Shown here one piece after another: positions 17,397 to 27,170 of a DNA stretch of 64,000 bases. The translations under genes were made by a program, and so were the position numbers. The stretch's first letter is position 1; each line of letters opens with the position of its first letter. Under the pieces are notes generated by a model. The model was not told the origin of the DNA and searched no databases. It saw only the letters and a list, made by a program, of their open reading frames with translations. Source of the stretch: Gammaproteobacteria bacterium (GTDB lineage: Bacteria; Pseudomonadota; Gammaproteobacteria; Chromatiales; Chromatiaceae); contig JAJRZI010000131.1 of the NCBI GenBank assembly GCA_024275295.1, forward strand, positions 1 through 64,000, given 5' to 3'.

Positions 17397-18632
17397 GTGC
17401 CAATATCCTCTCACAATCATGCCAGACAGCAGCAGTTGGAAGATGCCTTCCTGGTTTTTAATCAGGTATCAGAGCAGTTAACCGACTCATACCAGCAACT
17501 GCAAAACCGGGTTGAGCAGCTAAGCCAGGAGCTGGCTGAAACACGTACAGACCGTCTATGTCAGCTGGCGGAAAAAGAGCGCCTGGCAAACCGGCTCTCT
17601 CATCTGCTTGAAGTTATGCCCGCAGCGGTAGTGGTTGTGGATGGCGAGGATTCTATCCAGGAGTTTAATCCGGCAGCAGCCAGAATGTTGGATGGCATCA
17701 AGCAAGGTTCCCTCTGGTCTGAGCTTTACCAGCACTCTTTTACTAAAAAAAGCAGAGGTGATCTCTGTCTGAATAACGGTGCATTGATTACACTCTCTGA
17801 ATGCACCCTCTCCCCTGAGTCTGGAAAAATTATACTGCTGCTGGATGTTACTGAGACGCGTGAGCTACAAGAGCATCTGAATCGACAGGAGCGTTTGAGT
17901 AGCCTGGGAAATATGGCAGCCCAGCTAGCGCACCAGATACGAACCCCACTGACCTCTGCACTGCTGGACAGCTCTCATCTTGCGCGTGAGGATCTGTCAA
18001 AAGATCGTCGCCAACAATTTTCCAGTCGGTTGCGCACCCGCCTCTGCCATATCGAGCGTCAAATAAAAGACATGCTCGCCTTTGCCAGCGGCAACCAGGG
18101 GGCGCTTGTTCCGACTGCTGTTACACCATTGATGGTGAATCTGGAACAGATGCTTGAGCCTCTGATTAAGGCACGCAATGCAAAATTTGAGCTGATTGAC
18201 CGGACGGGTGGTGATCTGGTCATCCAGGGTAATCAGGATGGACTGCTGGGTGCATTGATGAATCTGGCCAGTAATGCGCTGGCCCATGGCGGCGCCCAGG
18301 TGCAGTTGCAGATAGCGCTGGAGCGTGCTTCAGGTGTGCTGTTGGAGATCAAGATCAGCGATAACGGGGCAGGTATTCCCGAAGAGATAAAAGAGCAGAT
18401 CTTTGATCCATTTTTTACCACAAGCAGCGATGGTACCGGCCTGGGTTTGGCTGTTGTGCAGTCTGTTGTTTTGGCCCATGAGGGCAGCATATCCGTTGTC
18501 CCATCCGAGCTTGGTGGAGCCGGTTTTAAAATCAGCCTTCCTTTGTACCAGGAAGGTCGCCGTGAGGAGACGGTGCCAGATCCCGCAGGCAGATCCGGCG
18601 TGTATGAAATATATTCGAGGAATCTCTTATGA
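17397..18632 (+). CDS. fleS: Flagellar sensor histidine kinase FleS
   Basis: Cytoplasmic sensor kinase, 411 residues, that in Pseudomonas phosphorylates FleR. A coiled N-terminal segment with LEDAFLVFNQVSEQLTDSYQ (residues ~14-33) is characteristic. A PAS-like domain (about 70-150), HisKA with LAHQIRTPL (phospho-acceptor His near residue 180) and an HATPase domain with NLASNALAHGG, DNGAGIP and GTGLGLAVVQ follow. No membrane segment is present. The start is GTG 17397; an in-frame stop codon lies directly before it, so no longer form exists. Its stop overlaps the fleR start as ATGA, indicating translational coupling. The C-terminal 25 residues after the ATPase are polar and of no known role. 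Confidence 0.9.
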   Translation: MPISSHNHARQQQLEDAFLVFNQVSEQLTDSYQQLQNRVEQLSQELAETRTDRLCQLAEKERLANRLSHLLEVMPAAVVVVDGEDSIQEFNPAAARMLDGIKQGSLWSELYQHSFTKKSRGDLCLNNGALITLSECTLSPESGKIILLLDVTETRELQEHLNRQERLSSLGNMAAQLAHQIRTPLTSALLDSSHLAREDLSKDRRQQFSSRLRTRLCHIERQIKDMLAFASGNQGALVPTAVTPLMVNLEQMLEPLIKARNAKFELIDRTGGDLVIQGNQDGLLGALMNLASNALAHGGAQVQLQIALERASGVLLEIKISDNGAGIPEEIKEQIFDPFFTTSSDGTGLGLAVVQSVVLAHEGSISVVPSELGGAGFKISLPLYQEGRREETVPDPAGRSGVYEIYSRNLL

Positions 18633-19963
18633 ATCAGACAAGTGTATTGGTTGTAGAAAATGATCCCACTCTGTGTGAGACATTGTGCGATACCTTGGAA
18701 ATGGCCGGTTATGATGTCCAGACCGCAGGTGAAGGGCAGGCAGCACTCAATGTGCTGGAGCGTCACTCCATTGGCATGGTTGTCAGTGATGTGCAGATGC
18801 GTCCAATGGATGGGCATGTTCTGATGCAGAAGATCAAGGCGCTCTATCCCACAATTCCTGTTTTGCTGATGACGGCCTATGGCAGTGTGGATAAAGCAGT
18901 ATCGGCCATGCGGGATGGCGCAGTTGATTATCTGGTAAAACCCTTCGAAGCCGAAATGCTGCTGGAAAAGGTAAAGAACAGCATTCTGCACTCTACTGAA
19001 GAGGCTGCATCCATTATCGCTGAAGATCTGCGCACACGGGATATACTGGAACTCTCCCGGCGGGTTGCTCAAAGTGAAGCCACCGTCATGATCGGAGGTG
19101 AGAGTGGAACGGGTAAAGAGGTTTTTGCCCGCTACATACACCGTTGTTCTGGTCGTAGTGATGGCCCATTCGTTGCGCTGAATTGTGCAGCCATTCCAGA
19201 GAACATGCTTGAGGCCGTGCTGTTTGGCTATGAAAAAGGTGCCTATACAGGCGCACATCAGGCCTGTGCAGGTAAGTTTGAGCAGGCGCAGGGCGGCACC
19301 CTGTTATTGGATGAGATCTCAGAGATGACTCTTGCGTTGCAGGCCAAACTCCTGCGTGTGTTGCAAGAGCGTGAGGTTGAGCGGCTGGGTGGTCGCAAGC
19401 TGATCCAGCTTGATGTACGTGTTTTGGCAACATCCAATCGCAACCTGCGGGAAGAGGTCGCTGCCGGGCGCTTCCGTGAAGATCTGTTCTATCGACTCAA
19501 TGTGTTTCCCTTAACACTGCCTCCACTGCGTGAGCGACAGAGGGATATTCTGCCGTTGGTCACTTTCCTGCTAAAGCGTTACCTACAGCCTGGTGAGGCT
19601 CTGCCTTCAATCTCTTCAGTAGCTCAGCAACGCCTTTTAAGCCATAGCTGGCCGGGTAATGTAAGAGAGTTGGAGAATGTGGTTCAACGTGCACTTATTC
19701 TGCGTTCAGGGAGTGAGATCTTCCCGGATGACCTCTGTTTTGAAATGGAACCGGCTATTGATGCTGACAGCTCAGCCATGGTTTCTCCTGGTGGGCGACT
19801 CTCTGAGGATCTGAAATCAGTAGAAGAACAGATGATTCTGGATGCATTAATAAATGGGAATGGCACCCGCAAAGAGGTGGCAGAACGTCTTGGGATTAGC
19901 CAGCGCACATTGCGCTACAAGATTGCACGCTTACGTGATGCGGGTGTGGCCATTCCACGGTAA
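18629..19963 (+). CDS. fleR: Flagellar response regulator FleR
   Basis: NtrC-type sigma-54 activator, 444 residues, the partner of FleS. The receiver domain has the phospho-acceptor Asp54 in VVSDVQM and a Lys in LVKPF. The AAA+ domain has [13 protein letters not shown] and the sigma-54 contact loop GAYTGA (a Tyr variant of GAFTGA). The C-terminal Fis-type helix-turn-helix reads RKEVAERLGISQRTLRYK. All three domains are intact, in contrast to fleQ upstream. It probably activates the sigma-54 promoter located 5 bases beyond its stop codon, before fliE. Confidence 0.93.
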   Translation: MNQTSVLVVENDPTLCETLCDTLEMAGYDVQTAGEGQAALNVLERHSIGMVVSDVQMRPMDGHVLMQKIKALYPTIPVLLMTAYGSVDKAVSAMRDGAVDYLVKPFEAEMLLEKVKNSILHSTEEAASIIAEDLRTRDILELSRRVAQSEATVMIGGESGTGKEVFARYIHRCSGRSDGPFVALNCAAIPENMLEAVLFGYEKGAYTGAHQACAGKFEQAQGGTLLLDEISEMTLALQAKLLRVLQEREVERLGGRKLIQLDVRVLATSNRNLREEVAAGRFREDLFYRLNVFPLTLPPLRERQRDILPLVTFLLKRYLQPGEALPSISSVAQQRLLSHSWPGNVRELENVVQRALILRSGSEIFPDDLCFEMEPAIDADSSAMVSPGGRLSEDLKSVEEQMILDALINGNGTRKEVAERLGISQRTLRYKIARLRDAGVAIPR

Positions 19964-19967
19964 TTGT

Positions 19968-19983
19968 TGGCGTAATACTTGCT
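19968..19983 (+). promoter_or_regulatory. Sigma-54 promoter of the fliE operon
   Basis: TGGCGTAATACTTGCT matches TGGCAC-N5-TTGCT with GG-N10-GC spacing and lies 34 bases upstream of the fliE start. Confidence 0.8.
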
Positions 19984-20016
19984 TGATAATTAACAGTCTA
20001 AAAAGGTGATCTGACA

Positions 20017-20334
20017 ATGAATACGATAGATGTTAATCAGGTTCTAACTCAAATGAGGCGGCTGGAAGGCTTGGCCAAAAATGAGGTGATATCTGTCGAG
20101 CAGGGGCAGGGTGCTGATTTTGGTGATCTGCTGAAACAGTCTATTGATAAGGTTAATGAGACCCAACAGACGGCGGGTTAACTGAAAACTGCCTTTGAAA
20201 CAGGTTCAAAAGATGTTGATTTGGCAGAGGTTATGATCGCAGTGCAGAAATCCAGCGTCTCATTTCAAGCGATGGTACAGGTGCGCAATAAGCTGGTTGA
20301 AGCCTATAAAGATGTCATGAGCATGCCAATATAA
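20017..20334 (+). pseudogene. fliE: fliE, flagellar rod-junction protein, interrupted by an ochre codon
   Basis: FliE joins the MS ring to the proximal rod and is needed for axial export. The frame from ATG 20017 encodes 54 residues, then TAA at codon 55 (20179-20181), then 50 more residues ending in the diagnostic FliE C-terminus ([20 protein letters not shown] followed by [13 protein letters not shown]). With the stop replaced by an amino acid the protein would have 105 residues, the normal FliE length. The codon follows QQTAG and precedes LKTAFE; CAA-to-TAA is the simplest change. The conserved C-terminal helix could not be made from this frame without readthrough. It is the first gene after the sigma-54 promoter and precedes fliF by 26 bases. 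Confidence 0.88.
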
Positions 20335-20360
20335 TGAACAATTTTAGAGGATAGGTAGAG

Positions 20361-22001
20361 ATGGCAGCTGCAAATCCCAATACAGAGCTAATGCAGGTTG
20401 CGCCACAGGGGCTGATGTCCAACCCCGTTGTCCGGCAATTGCTGGTTATGTTGACGCTGGCGGGCAGCATCGCCTTGGGCATTGTCGTGGTGCTGTGGGC
20501 CTGGACCCCAAACTATACCGTGCTCTATGGTAGCTTGACTGAAAAAGATGCCTCAGAGATTGTTACGGCGCTACAGCAGGCTGGAATAGAGGTAAAGGTG
20601 GATCAGACCACAGGCAGTGTCATGATTCCTGCAACCGATGTGCATGATGCACGGCTGAAACTTGCCAGCCAGGGGTTGCCCCGTGGTGATGGTTTGGGGT
20701 TTGAACTGTTGCAACAGGAGACAGGGTTTGGCACTAGCCGCATGGTTGAAGCGGCTCGATATCAACGTGCTATGGAAGGTGAACTGGCACGTACCATTAG
20801 CACCCTCTCCACTGTCCAGACAGCACGTGTACATCTGGCGCTGCCCAAGCAGTCTGTATTTGTGCGCAAGCGTAAGAAATCCAGCGCTTCAGTTGTTGTA
20901 AAGCTCTTTCCGGGGCGCGTGCTTGAAAAAGGGCAGGTTGCATCCATCGTTTATATGGTCTCTTCCAGTGTGCCAGAGCTGGAAGCGGATAATGTTACGG
21001 TGGTAGATCAGAAGGGCAATATGCTCAGCGGTCAGGGTGGCACCCATGAGATGATGCTGAGCAGCTCTCAGTTTGATTACACCAGCAAGGTTGAGGAGCG
21101 TTATCGAAATCGTATTGAAGATATCCTTTCCCCGATTTTGGGTGCTGATAGTGTGCGCGCCCAGGTGACGGCAGAGGTGGATTTTACCTTGGTTGAAAAA
21201 ACGGAAGAGAGTTTCAATCCAAAAGCGCAAAAAGAGCTAGCGATACGCAGTGAGCAGATCAATGAAGAGAGCAGCCAGTACTCTGGGGTGCAAGGTGTGC
21301 CTGGCGCGCTGAGTAATCAGCCGCCAGGCGGTGGTATTGCCCCTGAGCGTATCGGTCAAGTTGAAGGTGGTGATATAACGGCATCAGAGCCGATAAACAG
21401 CAGCAAACAGGCCACACGGAATTATGAGCTGGATAAAGTGATCAGCCATACCCGCATGCCTACCACCAGCCTGCGGCGCTTATCAGTAGCTGTGGTTGTG
21501 GATAACCCACAAGTTTCAGGTAAGAAAAAAGATGGGGCAGCGGCTGGGCGTACCCCTGAAGAGCTGGAAAAAATCACACAGCTGGTCAAAGAAGCCATGG
21601 GATTCAATGAAGCACGTGGTGACAGTGTGCGGGTGATCAATGCAGCCTTCCAGTTGCCTCCAGAGCCAGAACCGTTGCCTGAAGAGGCTATTTGGGAACA
21701 GGCATGGGTATGGGATGTGGCGCGTCAGGTGAGTGGCCTGTTATTGGTACTGGTGCTGGTCTTTGTTGTGCTAAAGCCAACGATGAAGAAGCTGCTTGCG
21801 GTGCCTCTTTTACCAGTACCTGCACCTGTAGCTGCTGGTGGGGCACCGGGTGAAACAGGAGGTGAGGCTGCTGCACAGGTTCAGTTGCCAGGCCCCGGGG
21901 AATATGAAAACACCCTGGATGCAGCAAGAGGTATGGTGCAAGAAGATCCAAAGCGTGTGGCACAGGTGGTAAAGAAGTGGGTATCTGAAGATGCCGGATA
22001 A
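20361..22001 (+). CDS. fliF: Flagellar MS-ring protein FliF
   Basis: Inner-membrane ring protein of the basal body, 546 residues. A first transmembrane helix spans about residues 27-48. The periplasmic ring-building part contains YTVLYGSLTEKDASEIV and ATDVHDARLKLASQGLP. A second transmembrane helix follows the Trp-rich stretch near residues 440-475. The cytoplasmic tail (about 476-546) binds FliG. All regions are present. Ribosome site GAGGATAGG. Its stop overlaps the fliG start by 11 bases. Confidence 0.95.
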   Translation: MAAANPNTELMQVAPQGLMSNPVVRQLLVMLTLAGSIALGIVVVLWAWTPNYTVLYGSLTEKDASEIVTALQQAGIEVKVDQTTGSVMIPATDVHDARLKLASQGLPRGDGLGFELLQQETGFGTSRMVEAARYQRAMEGELARTISTLSTVQTARVHLALPKQSVFVRKRKKSSASVVVKLFPGRVLEKGQVASIVYMVSSSVPELEADNVTVVDQKGNMLSGQGGTHEMMLSSSQFDYTSKVEERYRNRIEDILSPILGADSVRAQVTAEVDFTLVEKTEESFNPKAQKELAIRSEQINEESSQYSGVQGVPGALSNQPPGGGIAPERIGQVEGGDITASEPINSSKQATRNYELDKVISHTRMPTTSLRRLSVAVVVDNPQVSGKKKDGAAAGRTPEELEKITQLVKEAMGFNEARGDSVRVINAAFQLPPEPEPLPEEAIWEQAWVWDVARQVSGLLLVLVLVFVVLKPTMKKLLAVPLLPVPAPVAAGGAPGETGGEAAAQVQLPGPGEYENTLDAARGMVQEDPKRVAQVVKKWVSEDAG

Positions 22002-23004
22002 AGAGGCGGCCAAGATAAAAGGGGTTGAGCGTGCAGCCATCCTGCTGCTTGCGTTGGGTGAAAAGGATGCAGCTGAAATCCTCAAACACATGGGGCCGAA
22101 AGAGGTTCAGGATGTGGGTTTGAGGATGGCCACAATGACCAATGTCAGTACGGCACAGATGGAAGAGGTGATGAGTTCATTCGTATCCACCTTAAAAGGT
22201 GAAACGGCCCTGGGTCTCGATTCGGATGATTATATTAGAAATGTATTAACCAGTGCCCTGGGCGCGGAGAAAGCAGGCGGGATGATTGACAGGATTCTGC
22301 TGGGCCGCAACAGCAAGGGTTTGGAGCAGCTAAAGTGGATGGATCCAAAGTCTGTTGCAGAGATGATCCGGTTGGAGCATCCACAGATTATAGCCATAGT
22401 ACTCTCCTTTCTTGATGCTGATCAGGCTGCTGATGTGCTATCGGTTTTTCCTGAAAATATTCGCACAGACATTCTTATGCGGGTTGCCACTTTGGAAGGC
22501 ATTCAACCCGCTGCACTGCAGGAGTTGGATTCAATTCTGGATCAGCAGTTTTCAGGTGCCAGTAGTGCAAAATCAACGGGACTGGGAGGGATTAAAACAG
22601 CAGCTGATATCCTGAATCTGCTTGATGGTGCTATTGAAAGCAAGATTACAGATCAGATCATGGGGATTGATCAGGAGCTTGGTCAAGAGATTCAAGACAA
22701 CATGTTTGTCTTTGAAAACCTTATTGATATCGATGATAGAGGCATTCAGACATTGCTGCGTGAGGTGGCTTCAGAGCAGTTGCTGCTGGCACTGCGCGGT
22801 GCTGATGAGGCGCTGAAAGAGAAGATCTTTAAAAACATGTCCAAACGTGCCTCAGAGATGCTTCAGGATGATCTGGAGGCTGCGGCACCTGTGCGGCTCA
22901 GTGATGTCGAAGGTGCACAGAAAGAGATATTGTCGGTAACCCGACGTTTATCTGATGCAGGTGAGATTATGCTGGGAGGTTCAGGTGGAGAAGAGTTCGT
23001 CTAA
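21991..23004 (+). CDS. fliG: Flagellar motor switch protein FliG
   Basis: Cytoplasmic rotor protein that couples torque and switching, 337 residues. It has the N-terminal FliF-binding domain (AAILLLALGEKDAAEILKHMGP), the middle domain with EHPQIIAIVLSFLDADQAADVL (the EHPQ motif), and the C-terminal torque domain with FENLIDIDDRGIQTLLREV and charged residues at the stator interface. The length is typical. It overlaps fliF at its start and fliH at its end, as expected of a tightly coupled operon. Confidence 0.95.
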   Translation: MPDKEAAKIKGVERAAILLLALGEKDAAEILKHMGPKEVQDVGLRMATMTNVSTAQMEEVMSSFVSTLKGETALGLDSDDYIRNVLTSALGAEKAGGMIDRILLGRNSKGLEQLKWMDPKSVAEMIRLEHPQIIAIVLSFLDADQAADVLSVFPENIRTDILMRVATLEGIQPAALQELDSILDQQFSGASSAKSTGLGGIKTAADILNLLDGAIESKITDQIMGIDQELGQEIQDNMFVFENLIDIDDRGIQTLLREVASEQLLLALRGADEALKEKIFKNMSKRASEMLQDDLEAAAPVRLSDVEGAQKEILSVTRRLSDAGEIMLGGSGGEEFV

Positions 23005-23659
23005 GGTTATCTCCGGTATAAAACAGGATGAGTTGCAACAATGGGACCCACCCAGTATTTCCCACGGGGGGTTATCAGGCAAAAAACTGAACAGCTCATT
23101 GATGACGGCAGCCCAATTGGAGCAGATTCAAAAGCAGGCCTATAAAGAGGGATTTGAACAGGGGAAAAAAGAGGGATTTAGCTACGGCCATAAAGAAGCA
23201 CTGGAAGAGGGGCGCAAACAGCTACAGGAAAATATTCAAAACATGGAGCAACTCCTCCATGCACTCGAGACACCGTTTAAACAACTTGATGAACAAGTGG
23301 AACAGGAGCTGGTTGCACTGGCAATAGCCATTGTTAAACAGCTGGTTCGACGTGAAATCAAGGCAGATCCAAACCAGATTCTGGGTGTGGTTCGTGAAGC
23401 CATAGGCATACTGCCTGTCTCTTCGCGCAATGTACGCCTGGTGCTGCATCCAGATGATGCAGCGATGGTGCGTGAGGTTTATAGCACAACAGAGACAGAG
23501 TTGGGTTGGACAATAGTTGAGGATCCCATACTGGCGCGAGGCGGATGCAGGGTGTTGACGGATGCCTCCCAAGTTGACGCGACCCTGGAATCACGTCTGG
23601 CCAGCCTTATTGCACCGCTGCTGGGTGGTGAACGTGCCCGTGAGGACGGTGATACGTGA
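22985..23659 (+). CDS. fliH: Flagellar export regulator FliH
   Basis: Stator-like regulator of the FliI ATPase, about 224 residues from GTG 22985. I chose this start because GGGAGG lies 5 bases upstream; the frame is also open from 22955. The N-terminal part has the Gly-rich heptad repeat typical of FliH ([20 protein letters not shown], near residues 55-74), a coiled coil follows, and the C-terminal domain has [16 protein letters not shown]-like helices. It overlaps fliG by 20 bases and fliI by 4 (GTGA), so translation is coupled through the operon. Confidence 0.88.
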   Translation: MEKSSSKVISGIKQDELQQWDPPSISHGGLSGKKLNSSLMTAAQLEQIQKQAYKEGFEQGKKEGFSYGHKEALEEGRKQLQENIQNMEQLLHALETPFKQLDEQVEQELVALAIAIVKQLVRREIKADPNQILGVVREAIGILPVSSRNVRLVLHPDDAAMVREVYSTTETELGWTIVEDPILARGGCRVLTDASQVDATLESRLASLIAPLLGGERAREDGDT

Positions 23660-25029
23660 CACTTCCAAAAACTGACCGCAATGCCATCTGGAAAGCACGA
23701 TTGACGAAAAATATCAATCAGCTCAGTGATTCCCGCGGCCTGACACTGGAAGGCCGTCTGACCCGCATGGTTGGCCTCACACTGGAAGCGGTGGGTTGCA
23801 GGGCTGCGATTGGTGGACAGTGTGATGTGATCAGTAGCAGTGGAGATGTGATTGAATCTGAGGTGGTGGGGTTCTCGGGTGAAAGTCTTTATCTCATGCC
23901 CACAGGTGATATTAGGGGTCTGGAGCAGGATGCCAGAGTTGTTCCTACCGGTCGGGTCTGTGAAGCTGTGGTTGGTGAAGAGCTGTTGGGACGGGTTATT
24001 GATGGTGCAGGGCGCCCACTGGATGGTAAAGGCCCTTTGCAAGCCACCCAGCGTCGTACCCTGACGGGAACTGTATTCAATCCACTCTCCCGCACCCCTA
24101 TTCGTGAACCTCTGGATGTCGGGGTTCGAGCTATCAACGCCTTGCTAACAGTTGGGCGAGGCCAACGATTGGGGTTATTTGCCGGATCAGGTGTGGGCAA
24201 GTCGGTTTTACTCGGCATGATGACACGCTACACCAATGCGGATGTCATCGTGGTTGGATTGATTGGCGAGCGAGGCAGAGAGGTAAAGGAGTTTGTAGAG
24301 AACAACCTGGGGCCTGAAGGTCTTGCCCGTGCGGTTGTGGTGGCTGTGCCTGCTGATCATGCCCCCTTGCGCCGAATGCATGGTGCCATGCTGGCGACCA
24401 GTATTGCTGAATACTTTCGTGATCAGGGTCTACAGGTGTTGTTACTTATGGACTCATTGACCCGGTTTGCACAGGCCCAGCGTGAGATCTGGCTGGCTAT
24501 CAATGAGCCTCCTGCAACAAAAGGTTACCCGCCATCTGTTTTTGCAAAGCTGCCCCAATTGGTGGAGCGTGCCGGTAATGGGGAGAAGGGTGGTGGTTCG
24601 ATTACCGCCTTTTATACCGTATTAACAGAAGGGGATGATCAAAATGACCCGATTGCCGATGCGGCGCGTGCGATTCTTGATGGGCATTTTGTACTCTCCA
24701 GGCAGTTGGCCGAGAGTGGCCACTATCCAGCCATTGATATCGAGGCGTCAATCAGTCGGGCGATGAATGATATAGCATCACCAGAGCATCGACAGGCGGC
24801 AATCGCTTTTAAGCAGCTCTACTCCATCTATCAACAAAATCGAGATCTTATCAATGTCGGTGCCTATCAGGCAGGGAGTGATGAGCGAATAGATGCAGCG
24901 ATTGAGGCGATGCCCATACTGCTGGAATTTCTGCGTCAGGATATGCATGTCCCTGTGCCTCTTGGGCAGAGTTTAACGGATCTTATGGCTCTGTTTCCTC
25001 CGCAGAAAACAGAGATTATTTCGGCATAA
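23656..25029 (+). CDS. fliI: Flagellum-specific ATPase FliI
   Basis: Export ATPase related to F1-beta, 457 residues. Walker A AGSGVGKS is at residues 176-183, the [10 protein letters not shown] motif near 210-219, Walker [12 protein letters not shown] near 260-270, and the [15 protein letters not shown] block near 290-304. The start is GTG overlapping the fliH stop (GTGA). All catalytic motifs are intact, and the length is standard. Confidence 0.95.
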   Translation: MTLPKTDRNAIWKARLTKNINQLSDSRGLTLEGRLTRMVGLTLEAVGCRAAIGGQCDVISSSGDVIESEVVGFSGESLYLMPTGDIRGLEQDARVVPTGRVCEAVVGEELLGRVIDGAGRPLDGKGPLQATQRRTLTGTVFNPLSRTPIREPLDVGVRAINALLTVGRGQRLGLFAGSGVGKSVLLGMMTRYTNADVIVVGLIGERGREVKEFVENNLGPEGLARAVVVAVPADHAPLRRMHGAMLATSIAEYFRDQGLQVLLLMDSLTRFAQAQREIWLAINEPPATKGYPPSVFAKLPQLVERAGNGEKGGGSITAFYTVLTEGDDQNDPIADAARAILDGHFVLSRQLAESGHYPAIDIEASISRAMNDIASPEHRQAAIAFKQLYSIYQQNRDLINVGAYQAGSDERIDAAIEAMPILLEFLRQDMHVPVPLGQSLTDLMALFPPQKTEIISA

Positions 25030-25073
25030 AGCGTAAATATTTGCCATAGTTGTAATAGGAGGGAGTACCCTGT

Positions 25074-25499
25074 ATGTCACCATCGAAACGTTTTAAGCCG
25101 GTTTTACGTGTGGCCGAATCCAATGAGCGCAATGCAGCCCATCAGTTTGGAGATTCATGCCGTTATATGCAGGAGCAGGAAGCCAAGCTGGATGAGTTAC
25201 GGCAATATCATGATGAGTATCTTGAGCGATTTAACACCGCCTCACGAAATGGGATAAATGCAGCGCAGCTAAGAGAATATCAAGCCTTTTTGTCTAAGCT
25301 TGATCTTGCTATTAAAGAACAAGAGGCTGTTGTACAGGCCAGTGATAAAAACCAATCTGTAAAAAAAGAGCTTTGGCAGCAAAAGCATATACGGAGCAAG
25401 GTGTTGGATAATGTGATGCAGCGTTATCAGGCAGAAGAAAAGCGCATCCTGGAAAAGCGCGAACAAAAAGAGGCGGATGAGAAAAATCAGCGCCGTTAG
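25074..25499 (+). CDS. fliJ: Flagellar export chaperone FliJ
   Basis: A 141-residue, highly charged protein predicted to be an almost continuous antiparallel coiled coil, the fold of FliJ, which sits in the FliI ring. The YMQEQEAKLDELRQYHDEY segment (near residues 27-45) resembles the family core. Position directly after fliI supports the call. It ends 3 bases past the stop of the convergent FlhB-like gene, so the two coding regions overlap tail to tail by 4 bases. Confidence 0.85.
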   Translation: MSPSKRFKPVLRVAESNERNAAHQFGDSCRYMQEQEAKLDELRQYHDEYLERFNTASRNGINAAQLREYQAFLSKLDLAIKEQEAVVQASDKNQSVKKELWQQKHIRSKVLDNVMQRYQAEEKRILEKREQKEADEKNQRR

Positions 25500-25795
25500 C
25501 CATCTCTTGAGTCATAGCCAGGTGGGAATTTGCCCGCCACAATATAGGCAAATGCGATCACCTCGGCTATAGCGTGGTAGAGGGCTTCAGGTATCTCATC
25601 GCCCAAAGGGATCTGGGCCAACAAAGCGGCAAGTTCAGGGTCATCTTCCAGTGGGATATTATGTTCTTCAGCAATGGTCAGTATCTGGCGGGCGACTGCA
25701 CCCCCTCCCTTGGCCGTCACCCTTGGTGCATTTTTCTCATCGTAATAGAGTGCTATCGCAAGTTCTTCCTGTTGATCTGGATTTTTACTGTTCAT
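25496..25795 (-). CDS. FlhB C-terminal-domain-like protein
   Basis: A 99-residue cytoplasmic protein resembling only the C-terminal domain of FlhB/YscU export-switch proteins (AIALYYDEKNAPRVTAKGGG and IPLEDDPELAALL). The NPTH autocleavage site of full FlhB is not present, and there are no membrane helices. Stand-alone FlhB2 or FhlB proteins of this type occur in many flagellated bacteria and usually sit next to fliK, as here. Its start overlaps the stop of the FliK-like gene as ATGA. It may help switch export specificity. Confidence 0.82.
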   Translation of the reverse strand: MNSKNPDQQEELAIALYYDEKNAPRVTAKGGGAVARQILTIAEEHNIPLEDDPELAALLAQIPLGDEIPEALYHAIAEVIAFAYIVAGKFPPGYDSRDG

Positions 25796-27138
25796 GCCTT
25801 TTCATCCAATAAAAATGTTGCAGTGGAAGGCGTACTGGGCAGGGGTTTAATTTCCCCTTGTTGACTGTGAAGATGGCCAACCTTTAGGCCAACCCGGATA
25901 AATGCATCATTGAGCCGGGTTAGGTTTTGACTTAATAGTGCAGCGCTGTTGGCCTGCTCTGCCAGAAAAACAGCTGAAATCTCTTCACCTCTGAGGCTCA
26001 ATTTGGCCTCAATGGGGCCAAGTGGTGAGAAATCAAAATTAAGCGTGATTTTCCAGGCGGTAGAGGCTTGAGTGCTCTTCTCTTGCCGCTCTTGCTCCAG
26101 GCGAATCAAAAAGCTGTCTATGTGATCTGGTTGTTGAATGGGAACTTCAAACTGCCAGATTTGAGTGGGTGACTCTTCAGTGGGGAGTGAGTTGAGCTGA
26201 TGGGTCTGTATCCGCGCCAAACTGCCTTCTGTCTGCCTGAGTAGTTCACCAAGTAATTGCAGGAGCATGCGGTTATTGCTTGTGACTGCAGCTGCTTTGG
26301 GGTTGAGCTTAACAGTCTGGTGTTGGCTCTGCTCATGCCTGGATTGAAGATAGCTGCGTAATAAAAGCAATAGATTAAGTAGATTGGCTTTCAAATCACC
26401 AGATGCCTGCGCGGGATGCCCAAATGCAAGGTTTGTCTCCAAAAAGATGCCTGAATTTAACAGTGCCTGCCGAACCTGTGGTGCAGAGATATTGCCACCC
26501 CGGGGTAGGGCCTTGGTAAGAATGGCCTGAATGGCTTTTTGCAGATCAGGTGGTAGTGCTTTGGTTGCTGATGGCAGGCTTTCAGTGATCTTCTGGGAGG
26601 GGTTGGGCGGCTGCTTTTGAGGGGTCTCAGAGAGCATTTTTTGCAGTTGCTCCAAGCCTGTTTTTTGTGATGATGGAGCACCCCTGTTCTCTCCCTGGCC
26701 CTGTGTGCTTTTACGCAGCAGCTCAGGTAACAGTTTTTGTAAAAGTTCCGGTGTGGCCTGTGCTATAACTTGGAGGGTATTAAATAGTCTGGTTTGTGGG
26801 ATCTGCCTGGGTAGCGCCTGACGCAGGATCTGGCTTTGTACCTCAGCATTTGTGCGTTCTTGCAGTAGCCTTAATTCAGGTGTATTGCCTCCTTTGGTTA
26901 CCTCCATAGTAAGCTTTTGGCCGGTTTCTAAACGTAACTTGGTGTAGGCAATCAACTCTTGTGTACCTATCTTTAGCCTCACAGCATTTGCTGATGCCTG
27001 GTTAACAACAGCAGCCTTTAATAACTGTCCAGGTTGCAAATTTTGCAAAAGTTTTTGTAAATCAGGCTTTGACAGCTGAAGCTGAAGCTGTGAAAGTTGG
27101 TTAGAAATAAGCATACTGTTGTTTATCGGCCTATCCAC
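25792..27138 (-). CDS. fliK: FliK-like flagellar hook-length control protein
   Basis: A 448-residue Gln/Leu/Pro-rich protein. The disordered N-terminal two thirds and the C-terminal domain (about residues 310-430, with FEVPIQQPDHIDSFLIRLEQ and LNFDFSPLGPIEAKLSLRGE) match the Flg_hook C-terminal fold of FliK. FliK measures hook length and triggers the export switch through FlhB; the downstream partner here is the FlhB C-terminal-like protein. The symbol is tentative because a second fliK paralogue may exist elsewhere. It is transcribed against the fliEFGHIJ operon. Confidence 0.75.
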   Translation of the reverse strand: MDRPINNSMLISNQLSQLQLQLSKPDLQKLLQNLQPGQLLKAAVVNQASANAVRLKIGTQELIAYTKLRLETGQKLTMEVTKGGNTPELRLLQERTNAEVQSQILRQALPRQIPQTRLFNTLQVIAQATPELLQKLLPELLRKSTQGQGENRGAPSSQKTGLEQLQKMLSETPQKQPPNPSQKITESLPSATKALPPDLQKAIQAILTKALPRGGNISAPQVRQALLNSGIFLETNLAFGHPAQASGDLKANLLNLLLLLRSYLQSRHEQSQHQTVKLNPKAAAVTSNNRMLLQLLGELLRQTEGSLARIQTHQLNSLPTEESPTQIWQFEVPIQQPDHIDSFLIRLEQERQEKSTQASTAWKITLNFDFSPLGPIEAKLSLRGEEISAVFLAEQANSAALLSQNLTRLNDAFIRVGLKVGHLHSQQGEIKPLPSTPSTATFLLDEKA

Positions 27139-27170
27139 CCATAACTATATACGGATAGAGTAAATGAAAA

